Assembly (NCBI GenBank): GCA_002725275.1
Contig: PBOE01000040.1
Location: 3,151 to 24,781 of the forward strand
Source of the DNA: Methanobacteriota archaeon
Lineage (GTDB): Archaea > Thermoplasmatota > Poseidoniia > Poseidoniales > Poseidoniaceae
Reading direction: 5' to 3'
Length of the DNA stretch: 21,631 nt
Shown: positions 13,948 to 21,631 of the stretch, piece after piece
Position numbering within the stretch: position 1 is the first letter of the stretch
How the letters are laid out: every line of letters begins with the position of its first letter
Notes under the pieces: model-generated
What the model saw: the letters and a program-made list of their open reading frames with translations, nothing else
Databases searched by the model: none
Told to the model about the DNA's origin: nothing
Position numbers and translations under genes: made by a program

Positions 13948-15801
13948 TCACAGGCCGGCCATGTCGCCGGTTTGAATCGTCCACTGACTGGCGTAGACGC
14001 CGCCCGAGGCGACCAAGTCGTCGTGCAAGCCACGCTCGACGATGGCACCGTCAACCATGGAGAGAATTTCGTTGGCGTTTCGAATCGTGCTGAGACGATG
14101 AGCCACGGCGATGGTACCGCGTTCCTTGCCCGAGGAGAGCAGGTTCTCTTGGATTCGACGTTCGGTTTCGGCGTCCAACGCACTGCTGGCTTCATCGAGA
14201 ATGAGCAAACTGGGCGCCTTGAGCAGCGCTCGTGCCAGTGAAATGCGGGCCCGCTGCCCACCACTTAGCATGGCGCCCCGGTCGCCGACCAGGGTCTCAA
14301 TCCCGTTTTCGAGTTCCTGAACGAACTCCCACGCCCCCGCCATCCGTAGAGCTTCTTCCAAGGAGGCGTCCGTCGCTTCCTGATTGTAGATGACGTTGTC
14401 CTTGACCGAACCGTAGAACAGGAAGGGGTCCTGGCTGACGAAGCCGATGGCTTCGCGCAGGGAATGCAGCGTGTAGTCCGTGATGGGCCGTCCGTTCACC
14501 AAGACCTCGCCGCTGTCCGGCGTGTAGTAGCGCATCAACAGTTTGAGGATCGTGGTTTTTCCAGCACCGGTGTGGCCCATCACGCCGAGGAACTCGCCTT
14601 CGTTCACCTTGAACGAAATGCCGTTCAGCACTTTGATGGTCGTGTTGGGGTAGGTGAAGTAGACATCGTTGAACTCGACGGTTTTGATGCCACCTTCAAG
14701 CGCCACGGCGTCGTCTTCGTCGACGATGGTGGGTTCGAGATCGACGGCAGCAAAGACGCGCCGTGCAGCGGCTTCGCCGCGCTGGAGTTGATTGACGAGG
14801 ATGCCAAAAATGAACATCGGCATGGTCATTCGCGTGCTGATGAGCAAGAAGGTGACGAGTTGCCCGGTGGTGATTTCGCCTTGGCTGGCCCAGTACCCGC
14901 CGGCGGTCGTCAACAACCCGAAGGCGACACCTGCGACGGCGTAAATCATGGGAATGAATCGGTTGCGGTCGGCACTGGCGCCCATCGCCTGGTCCCTGTA
15001 AGACCCGGATTCAGCAGCAACCCTGTCGGCTTCCCACTGTTCAGCGTTGTACGCCTGAACGACGGCGATGCCCGAAATGAGGTTCTCGAGCACGGCGTGG
15101 ATGTCGCCGGTGGATTCTCGCTGCTTTCTGTATTTGCGCTGGACACGGGTCGAAAACCAGTACACGGCGGGGACGATGAAGAGGATGGGCGTGAACAACA
15201 CAGCGGCGAGTTTCCAGGACATCAGCACGAGGATGAGGAAGGCGGTGCCGAAGGTGACGAAGATACGGATGATGGAAGTTGACGAGTCCGACACCACGTC
15301 TTCGAGTTGGTTGACGTCGCTTGACAGCACGGACATGATCTGGCCGGTTTGTCTCAGGTCGTAATACGAGGCCTCCATGGCGATGAGGGAGCGGGTGGCG
15401 TCCATGCGAAGGTCGTGTTGGATGTTGTAGCCCAGCGTTTGCCACGAGTACTCCGAGATGCCTTGGAAGATCGCCAGACACAGAAACCCGAGAAAGATGA
15501 TGACGCCGTAACCGACGGCTGGGTCGCTGTGAACGGTCGTGACCAAGTCTTGGATGACGGCCGGCCCGGAGAGGACGTCCGTCGTGAAGTAATCCACCGC
15601 CAATCCGATGGCCACAAACGGCATCAGGTCAAAAAAGCGGGCAGCAGCGTTGGCAAAAATCCCCGTGAGGACACGGCCCGGGTATTTTTTGGCGTACGGG
15701 ACGATGCGCCATATTTGCTTGCCCAGCACGTCAGCGTTCCCGTTGATGTCCTCAGGGGACATCTTGTCGCCGCCGGCTTTTGCTGCGTGGGCCGCCGTCA
15801 T
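13948..15801 (-). CDS. ABC exporter, fused membrane and ATPase domains (MsbA/multidrug type)
   Basis: This half-size exporter has one transmembrane domain and one nucleotide-binding domain, and it should work as a homodimer. From ATG 15801 it has 617 residues, the usual length. The N-terminal half has about six helices and includes the coupling regions typical of type IV ABC proteins. The ATPase half carries Walker A GHTGAGKTT (about 405-413), the Q-loop FVSQDPFLFYGSV, signature LSGGQRARISLARAL (about 509-523), Walker B LLILDEASSALD (about 528-539) and the H-loop AVAHRLSTI. The substrate is not predictable; lipids, peptides or drugs are all exported by this group. The frame is open upstream to 15960, but that extension overlaps the divergent protease start and reads as shadow. 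ATG 15801 has AGGGAG a few bases upstream. It is convergent with the DUF2231-like gene and shares the TGATCA junction. Confidence 0.93.
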   Translation of the reverse strand: MTAAHAAKAGGDKMSPEDINGNADVLGKQIWRIVPYAKKYPGRVLTGIFANAAARFFDLMPFVAIGLAVDYFTTDVLSGPAVIQDLVTTVHSDPAVGYGVIIFLGFLCLAIFQGISEYSWQTLGYNIQHDLRMDATRSLIAMEASYYDLRQTGQIMSVLSSDVNQLEDVVSDSSTSIIRIFVTFGTAFLILVLMSWKLAAVLFTPILFIVPAVYWFSTRVQRKYRKQRESTGDIHAVLENLISGIAVVQAYNAEQWEADRVAAESGSYRDQAMGASADRNRFIPMIYAVAGVAFGLLTTAGGYWASQGEITTGQLVTFLLISTRMTMPMFIFGILVNQLQRGEAAARRVFAAVDLEPTIVDEDDAVALEGGIKTVEFNDVYFTYPNTTIKVLNGISFKVNEGEFLGVMGHTGAGKTTILKLLMRYYTPDSGEVLVNGRPITDYTLHSLREAIGFVSQDPFLFYGSVKDNVIYNQEATDASLEEALRMAGAWEFVQELENGIETLVGDRGAMLSGGQRARISLARALLKAPSLLILDEASSALDAETERRIQENLLSSGKERGTIAVAHRLSTIRNANEILSMVDGAIVERGLHDDLVASGGVYASQWTIQTGDMAGL

Positions 15802-15903
15802 GACTCCCTGCCGAGGACCGAGACTCTTGAACCCTCGCCATGCGACCGTGGGACCTGACCGTTCAACCAATGCTTGATGAGGTTCCCCGGGCTGGAAGAA
15901 GCC

Positions 15904-18900
15904 ATGCAGAGCCATCGACGTCGAACAACCGGCGTGTTCATTGCCCTTCTTTTGGTTCAAGTCCTCTCACCGATGGCCTTTGCTCAACCATCGGAGGCAT
16001 CGTCCAGCACCGACACCGAGGCCGCCTTGACATGGCTGGAGCAATTGAACATCGCACCGTCGGACGCAGCCCAACACGGGTGGGTGAGCCCCGATCAAAC
16101 CGCCAGTACGACGCACCTGCTCTATCGCGACGTCGGCCTCATCGCTCCCAGCGATTGGACCGAGGAAACGGGGCAACAGCGGGTGGAAGGGTTTCACATC
16201 CTCGGCCACACCTACCCGGTGCCCAGCGATTGGTTCCTCGACCTTGCAGCCGCCGGCATTGACTGCTATTCCTTCATGCCCCCGGCCAGTTTCCACTGCG
16301 ACGTGAGCGCCACCACGCCCGCCGCCTTGGCGCAACTCAACGTCGTGGGCTTGGCCGCCATGGACGTCACCGACAAGGTGCAAACCGACCTCGTTCGTGG
16401 TTTGCTGGGCTTTGAGATGGTGGCTCCGAACCCCTTCGTTAATCAGGAAGGGGCCGTGGTGAACGTCGTCCTTTCTGGCGAAACCTTGCCCGAGGGACTC
16501 AACCACCGAAGCGGGATTGCTCTTGATTCCCACAGCGGGCGATTCGCCACCATGGCGTTGACCCCCGACAGCCTTGGCTGGCTGGTGCAACAGGAAGAGA
16601 TTGAATGGGTGGAACCCCGTCCGTTCTTCGAAATCATGAACTCCGTGGGCATTGAGGTCATGAACGTCGACGACACCTGGGACAGCACCAACATGGCCAA
16701 CATCGATGCGACTTGGTCGGGTTTGGACGGAAGCGGCGTCATCGTCACCGTGGCCGACACGGGCTTGGATAACGGCGTGAACAACTCCAACATGCATCCG
16801 GATTTCCGGGATCATATCACCGGCATCCTTTCGTTCCCACCGGCGGCTTCCACCTGCGCTTCGCTCAGCCTGAGCCCGTGCGGAGACGATGCGGAAGACC
16901 ATCACGGCCACGGCACTCACGTGGCAGGGTCCGTGCTCGGCGACGGAACCCACAGCAACGGTGCCATCATTGGCGCAGCGCCCGAGGCCCACTTGCTGGT
17001 GCATTCCATCGCCACCACCCACAACGGCGAGGAGAAGCTGCTGGGCATACCCAACAACCTTGACGACCTGTTCAAACTCGCTTGGGCCAACGGCAGCCGC
17101 GTTCACACGAATTCGTGGGGGTCCGCCGTGGCGGGCCAGTACACCACCTCCTCCATGCAAGCGGATGCGAGTGCGCGAACTCACGACGAAATGGTCATCC
17201 TTTTCGCCGCCGCCAACGAAGGGGCAGACGCCAACCGTGACGGCGAGATCGACCTGGATTCCATGGGTAGTCCGGCCACCGCCAAGAACGTCCTGACCGT
17301 TGGAGCCAGTGAAAACGACCGAAGCAACATGACGTGGGTGTGGGGAAGCAGCGATTACGGCTCACCCATTTCCACCGACCGTCTGGCCGACAACCCCGAG
17401 GGCATGGCGGCGTTCTCCTCCCGAGGCCCGACCGACGACGGACGCCTCAAACCGGACTTTTCTGCACCGGGAACGATGATCCTCTCCACGAAGTCTCGCA
17501 GCACCACCTCGGTTGGCTGGCTGGCTCACAACGCCAGCTACACCTACATGGGCGGCACGAGCATGGCAACACCACTGACCGCCGGTGCTTCGGCCCTGTT
17601 GCTGGAGCACCTCATGGAGAACCTCGGCGAGACCAACCCAACCTCGGCGCTCGTCAAAGCCATCTTCACCGCCAGCGCCCACGACATGACCGGCCAATAC
17701 TCTTCCAGCACCAACGGCGCCGGTGAGGCGGCCCCCAACAACCACGAGGGATGGGGTCGCATCAACATGTCTCAAGCCATCAACACCTCGTACCTCTACG
17801 GGCATTCCGTGGTCACCAACGCCGACTCCGGATGGTCATTCAACGTCCCCGCCAGCGCTGACGACATCAACATCGCCTTGACGTGGACCGATCCCGCCTC
17901 GACCCCTTCAGCGTCCACCAACCTCGTCAACGACCTCGACTTGGCCCTCAAGAGTCCGTCAGGCACCTGGACCAACGTCAGCAACAACCTCGACAACTTG
18001 CGAGGTGTCACGCTCGGCACGCCCGCTCAAGGAACGTGGGAACTTCACGTGGTGGGTACCAGCGTCCCCACCGGACCGCAATTCTTTGCCGTGGCCATGA
18101 CCGGTGATTACGCCCTGACCAACCTCACCCAAGACGCTGACCTTGACGGCTACCAAGACGCCGACGATGACTGCAACACCACCGCTGGCACCTCCACCGT
18201 TGACCGAACGGGCTGCCCCGATACGGACGGGGACGGGTACTCCAACCCCGATGGGAACTGGACGGTCAACAACGGCGCCGACGCCTTCCCGAGCGAAACC
18301 ACCCAGTGGGCTGACCAAGACTACGACGGCTACGGCGACAACGCCGCCGGCGTTCAACCGGACGCTTGCGTTGCCACCGCTGGGAATTCCACCGGGGACC
18401 GATTCGGATGCACGGACAGCGACGGGGACGGTTACTCCGACCCCGACGGTTCCTGGACCACGGCCAACGGGGCCGATGCGTGCTCGAGCGTTTCGGGCAC
18501 CTCGAACCAAGACCGAAACGGATGCGCTGATCAGGACGGGGACGGGTATTCCGACCCCGACGGCTCGTGGGGAACCACGAACGGTGCGGATGCGTTCCCC
18601 ACCGACGACACGCAGTGGGTCGATTCGGACGGGGACGGCTACGGTGACAACCCGCCACCCGCCACCACCGGTGACGCCTGTCCGAGCACCAACGGGGACT
18701 CGATGAACGACCGGTTTGGCTGCACGGATTCGGACGGGGACGGGTATTCCGACCCGGACAGTTCGTGGACCGTTGCCAACGGCGCTGACGCCTTTGCTTC
18801 GGATGCGACCCAGTGGTCGGACGCCGACAGTGACGGCTACGGCGACAACGCCTCGGGCAACAGCCCCGACGCATGCCCCACGCAGTTTGGTACGTCCACT

Positions 18901-21486
18901 GAAATGGGTCGATTGGGCTGTGCGGACACCGACGGCGACGGCTACGCCGACGTTGACGATGCGTTCCCCAGTGAATCCACCCAATGGAACGACACCGACG
19001 GCGACGGCTACGGCGACGAAGCCTCCGGATTCGAAGGGGATGCGTGCCCCGCTACCAGCGGCACCTCGATGCGAGACCGGTTCGGGTGCACCGACACGGA
19101 CAACGACGGCTCCTCCGACGGGGACGCCAACTGGACGACGGCCAACGGGGCCGACATTGCGCCCAACGACAGCACGCAGTGGGCGGACAGCGACGGCGAC
19201 GGCTACGGCGACAACCCGTCCGGCACCAACGGAGACGCCTGTCCTTCGGTAGCAGGCACCTCGACCGCCGACCGGCGTGGTTGCCCCGACACCGACGGGG
19301 ACGGCTACTCGGACCCCGACGGTTCGTGGACCGTGGACAACGGCGCCGACGCCTACCCCAACGACCCCAACCGCTGGGGCGACAGCGACGGGGACGGCTA
19401 CGACGACGGTTTGGACGACGATTGCCCGGCGCTTTTCGGCACCTCCGTTCACGACCGAAAGGGATGTCCGGACCAAGACGGTGATGGTTATTCCGACCCT
19501 GACAGCGGTTGGACGACCGCCAACGGCGCCGACGCCTTCATGACCGACTCGACGCAATGGAACGACACCGACGGCGACGGCTACGGCGACAACCCGGCAG
19601 GTGCTGCACCCGATGCGTGTGTCAACACCTACGGTACGTCCTGGCAGAACGGCACCTACGGCTGCCCAGACGGCGACCAAGACGGGTGGGGGGACGACCA
19701 AGACACGCACCCCACCGACCCGACCCAGTGGTCCGATGCCGATGGCGATGGCTACGGCGACAACCCCGGAGGTACCCTACCCGATGCCTGTCCGACGGTT
19801 TGGGGCAATTCCACACAGGGTAACCGACTGGGTTGCCTCGACAACGACGGGGACGGTTGGGACAACAGCATTGACGCCCTGCCCGACCTTCCAACGCAGT
19901 GGCTTGACCAAGACGGGGACGGCTACGGCGACAACGCCACCGGGATTCAACCCGATGCGTGCCCCGGCGAGGCTGGCACCTCAAGCATCGGTTTGTACGG
20001 GTGCGTTGACGATGACGGCGACGGCCACGCCAACCTGACGGATGATTTCCCTCTCGACCCCACTCGATGGATCGACACCGATGGCGACGGCTACGACGAT
20101 GCTGAGGATGCGTGCCCCTTCGTCAACGGGAACTCCACTCAAGACCGGGTGGGGTGCTTGGACACCGACGCTGATGGATTTTCAAACCCCACGCCACCGG
20201 TTGGCAACAACAGCGGTTGGAACACGTCCAACGGCGCCGATGCCTTCCCCGACGAACCCACGCAGGCCGTCGACGTGGACGGGGACGGCTACGGCGACAA
20301 CCCCAGCGGCGTGGAAGCTGATGCCTGCCCGACCCAAGCCGGCTCCTCCAACGTCGACCGATTCGGCTGTGTGGACGAAGACGGCGACGGCACCTCCGAT
20401 GCCAGCGATGCGTTCCTCGGAAACCCGACCCAGTGGATTGACACCGACGGCGACGGCTACGGCGACAACCCCAACGGCACCCAGGCCGATGCCTGCGTGG
20501 CGACGGTTGGAACGTCCACCGTGGACGTGTACGGCTGCACGGACGGCGACGGGGACGGTGCCAGCGATGCCAACGACCTCTGGCCCAACGACGCCACGCA
20601 GTGGTTTGACAGCGACGGGGACGGCTACGGCGACGAGACCCAAGGGACGGACGGCGATGCCTGTCCAAACGATTTCGGCACCTCAACCGCCAGCAACACC
20701 TTGGGGTGCCCCGACGGCGACGGCGACGGTTGGGCGGACCAGCAGGACGCGTTCCCCGATCAGCGGAGCCAGCAAATGGACAGCGACGGGGACGGGTACG
20801 GCGACAACGCCACGCTCGGCGCGTTCAAGCCCGACCACTGGCCCAACGATGCCTCTCGCAGTTCAGCCACAGCCAGCATGACCTGCACGCCGGTTTCCAT
20901 CGAGGTGGACCTCGCAGCGAGCGGGTGGTTCACCTTCACCTGCTCGGTCTCCACGTCCATGAGTTCCGCCTTTGCGGCCACCGTTTCGTGGCAGGCGACC
21001 TCGAGCATCGTGGGGGAATCCTCCGGGCACTTCCTGACCTTTACAGCAGCGAGCGGAAACACCCAAGCCGTCACCTTCTCCGGCACCGCTGAAACCGTGG
21101 GTCAGCATCAACTGCTGCTTTCGGCGGCGGAACCGGGTGCTGAGAACCCAATGGACACGGTCGTGGTCGTGGTGGTGGCGACGGATTCCAATGCGCCGAT
21201 TGAAGTGGCCGATGAAACGGAAGGTTCGGTGCTTGAGACCATCACGGAAAGCACCGTGTTGCAGGCTGCCCTTGCTGGCTTGGTGCTCTTCGTGTTGATG
21301 GGGACGTTGATGATTCGTGGGCAAAGCCGACGAGTGAGGGACCAGGAACGCCGCATGATGCGAGCAGCAGAACTTCGACAAACCCGGGGTTTGGCCGACC
21401 TGCCGAACCGTGAAATGACTCAACGACGACCCGCCGAACGTCAGGTGCGAGGCGGGTCAATGTTCGATGATTTCCGTCGCCGGTGA
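15904..21486 (+). CDS. Giant cell-surface subtilisin-like protease with thrombospondin type 3 repeats
   Basis: The product is an 1860-residue S8 serine protease. Signal peptide 1-28 (MQSHRRRT, hydrophobic core, cleavage near AFA); propeptide-like region to about 240. The catalytic triad is Asp285 (TVADTG), His336 (HGHGTHVAG) and Ser553 (GGTSMATP), with the oxyanion Asn438 (AAANEG) and FSSRGPT. All are intact, so it should be active. A P-domain-like beta region follows (about 630-740; WTDPA, NDLDLAL, GTWELHVVG). Residues 744-1635 are Asp-rich TSP3-type repeats with paired Cys (DGDGYGDN, DACP, DRFGC), expected to bind much calcium. Then come one Ig-like domain with a Cys pair (about 1655-1770), a membrane helix (about 1785-1805, LAGLVLFVLMGTLMI) and a basic cytoplasmic tail ending FDDFRRR. 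It is likely anchored outside the cell to degrade proteins. ATG 15904 is chosen for the signal peptide; ATG 15877 is in frame. Confidence 0.93.
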   Translation: MQSHRRRTTGVFIALLLVQVLSPMAFAQPSEASSSTDTEAALTWLEQLNIAPSDAAQHGWVSPDQTASTTHLLYRDVGLIAPSDWTEETGQQRVEGFHILGHTYPVPSDWFLDLAAAGIDCYSFMPPASFHCDVSATTPAALAQLNVVGLAAMDVTDKVQTDLVRGLLGFEMVAPNPFVNQEGAVVNVVLSGETLPEGLNHRSGIALDSHSGRFATMALTPDSLGWLVQQEEIEWVEPRPFFEIMNSVGIEVMNVDDTWDSTNMANIDATWSGLDGSGVIVTVADTGLDNGVNNSNMHPDFRDHITGILSFPPAASTCASLSLSPCGDDAEDHHGHGTHVAGSVLGDGTHSNGAIIGAAPEAHLLVHSIATTHNGEEKLLGIPNNLDDLFKLAWANGSRVHTNSWGSAVAGQYTTSSMQADASARTHDEMVILFAAANEGADANRDGEIDLDSMGSPATAKNVLTVGASENDRSNMTWVWGSSDYGSPISTDRLADNPEGMAAFSSRGPTDDGRLKPDFSAPGTMILSTKSRSTTSVGWLAHNASYTYMGGTSMATPLTAGASALLLEHLMENLGETNPTSALVKAIFTASAHDMTGQYSSSTNGAGEAAPNNHEGWGRINMSQAINTSYLYGHSVVTNADSGWSFNVPASADDINIALTWTDPASTPSASTNLVNDLDLALKSPSGTWTNVSNNLDNLRGVTLGTPAQGTWELHVVGTSVPTGPQFFAVAMTGDYALTNLTQDADLDGYQDADDDCNTTAGTSTVDRTGCPDTDGDGYSNPDGNWTVNNGADAFPSETTQWADQDYDGYGDNAAGVQPDACVATAGNSTGDRFGCTDSDGDGYSDPDGSWTTANGADACSSVSGTSNQDRNGCADQDGDGYSDPDGSWGTTNGADAFPTDDTQWVDSDGDGYGDNPPPATTGDACPSTNGDSMNDRFGCTDSDGDGYSDPDSSWTVANGADAFASDATQWSDADSDGYGDNASGNSPDACPTQFGTSTEMGRLGCADTDGDGYADVDDAFPSESTQWNDTDGDGYGDEASGFEGDACPATSGTSMRDRFGCTDTDNDGSSDGDANWTTANGADIAPNDSTQWADSDGDGYGDNPSGTNGDACPSVAGTSTADRRGCPDTDGDGYSDPDGSWTVDNGADAYPNDPNRWGDSDGDGYDDGLDDDCPALFGTSVHDRKGCPDQDGDGYSDPDSGWTTANGADAFMTDSTQWNDTDGDGYGDNPAGAAPDACVNTYGTSWQNGTYGCPDGDQDGWGDDQDTHPTDPTQWSDADGDGYGDNPGGTLPDACPTVWGNSTQGNRLGCLDNDGDGWDNSIDALPDLPTQWLDQDGDGYGDNATGIQPDACPGEAGTSSIGLYGCVDDDGDGHANLTDDFPLDPTRWIDTDGDGYDDAEDACPFVNGNSTQDRVGCLDTDADGFSNPTPPVGNNSGWNTSNGADAFPDEPTQAVDVDGDGYGDNPSGVEADACPTQAGSSNVDRFGCVDEDGDGTSDASDAFLGNPTQWIDTDGDGYGDNPNGTQADACVATVGTSTVDVYGCTDGDGDGASDANDLWPNDATQWFDSDGDGYGDETQGTDGDACPNDFGTSTASNTLGCPDGDGDGWADQQDAFPDQRSQQMDSDGDGYGDNATLGAFKPDHWPNDASRSSATASMTCTPVSIEVDLAASGWFTFTCSVSTSMSSAFAATVSWQATSSIVGESSGHFLTFTAASGNTQAVTFSGTAETVGQHQLLLSAAEPGAENPMDTVVVVVVATDSNAPIEVADETEGSVLETITESTVLQAALAGLVLFVLMGTLMIRGQSRRVRDQERRMMRAAELRQTRGLADLPNREMTQRRPAERQVRGGSMFDDFRRR
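18133..20808 (+). repeat. Tandem coding repeats (TSP3 super-repeats) in the subtilase gene
   Basis: About 14 imperfect units of roughly 55-70 codons each contain a TQW-x-D-x-DGDGYGDN block, most followed by a DACP, GTS, DR-GC and DGDGYSDPDGSW block. At DNA level the short cores GACGGGGACGG and GGCTACGGCGACAAC recur many times with only a few base changes. The third-base choices vary between units (gacggcgac and gacggggac), so copies are related but not freshly duplicated. No spacers of constant length and no palindromic repeat exist, so this is not a CRISPR array. Confidence 0.9.
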
Positions 21487-21549
21487 TGGCGCACCTCGGC
21501 GAACCGATTCCCTCAAAGGGGAGAGGCTTGTGGCCCGGTCTGCCACACT

Positions 21550-21624
21550 GCGGATATGGTGAAGTGGTTATCATCTGAGGTTTCCAACCTTATGTCGTGG
21601 GTTCGACTCCCGCTATCCGCACCA
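21550..21624 (+). tRNA. trnG-UCC: tRNA-Gly (anticodon UCC)
   Basis: A full cloverleaf can be drawn. The acceptor stem GCGGATA pairs with TATCCGC (21614-21620). The D arm is GTGA/TCAT with loop AGTGGTTA. The anticodon stem TGAGG/CCTTA encloses loop TTTCCAA, giving anticodon TCC (21583-21585) for GGA codons. The variable region is four bases. The T arm GTGGG/CCCGC has loop TTCGACT. The discriminator is A (21621), and CCA is encoded (21622-21624). No intron is present. T-rich TCCTTTT follows at the window edge and may end transcription. It lies 63 bases after the protease gene; no clear TATA box was seen in that gap. Confidence 0.95.
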
Positions 21625-21631
21625 TCCTTTT

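Noticed and set aside
17959..19710. 583-codon open frame on the minus strand
   Set aside because: It is the antisense of the Asp/Gly repeat region, giving a monotonous Val/Arg/Gly product; an artefact of the repeated codons.
18133..20808. Repeat region considered as CRISPR or transposon-related array
   Set aside because: The repeats are in frame, encode calcium-type protein repeats, and have no unique spacers or terminal inverted repeats.
21487..21624. tRNA-Gly as an integration site (attachment site for a mobile element)
   Set aside because: No integrase, direct repeat of the tRNA 3' end, or composition change is visible before the window ends.

Overview
The window is a dense, roughly 60% GC stretch of an archaeal chromosome. 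Archaeal markers are a PCNA clamp, transcription factor S, and adjacent Nop5 and fibrillarin genes for the C/D box RNP. Several starts lie 25-28 nt downstream of a TATA-like element, as expected for leaderless archaeal transcripts. Very large secreted proteins (a subtilisin-like protease with calcium-type repeats and a multi-domain adhesin-like protein), an archaeal Fpg and compact packing suggest a marine Poseidoniales (Marine Group II) genome. No rRNA marker is present, so that placement is inference.

Layout. 3-2105 (+): 3' part of a membrane-anchored surface protein with local resemblance to the CD36/SR-B ectodomain. 2222-3376 (+): calcineurin-like metallophosphatase with a basic tail. 3498-3668 (+): leaderless 56-aa protein. 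3710-4324 (+): LysE/RhtB exporter. 4325-6988 (-): operon nop5, fibrillarin, fpg. 7113-7463 (+): TFS. 7465-8205 (-): PCNA. 8382-9518 (+): membrane glycosyltransferase. 9570-9884 (+): small two-helix membrane protein. 9936-13947 (+): tightly coupled three-gene unit of two secreted, anchored proteins with cytochrome-c-like Cys/His motifs and a five-helix, histidine-rich membrane protein. 13948-15801 (-): ABC exporter. 15904-21486 (+): 1860-aa subtilase with about 14 thrombospondin-type-3 super-repeats. 21550-21624 (+): tRNA-Gly(UCC).

How the genes fit together. There is an informational core (C/D RNP, TFS, PCNA, Fpg, tRNA) and a cell-surface set (CD36-like protein, glycosyltransferase, redox-like unit, ABC exporter, giant protease). 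The surface set suits a heterotroph that handles proteins and perhaps lipids outside the cell. The best candidate for an undescribed system is the 9936-13947 unit. It may be a split transmembrane electron conduit in which Reeler-like outer domains carry non-standard heme-c-type motifs and a DUF2231-like membrane partner could hold b-type heme.

The genome is very compact. Three convergent pairs end with stop codons that abut or lie one base apart, and no gene-free stretch exceeds about 180 bases. I saw no CRISPR array, insertion sequence, integrase or prophage gene.
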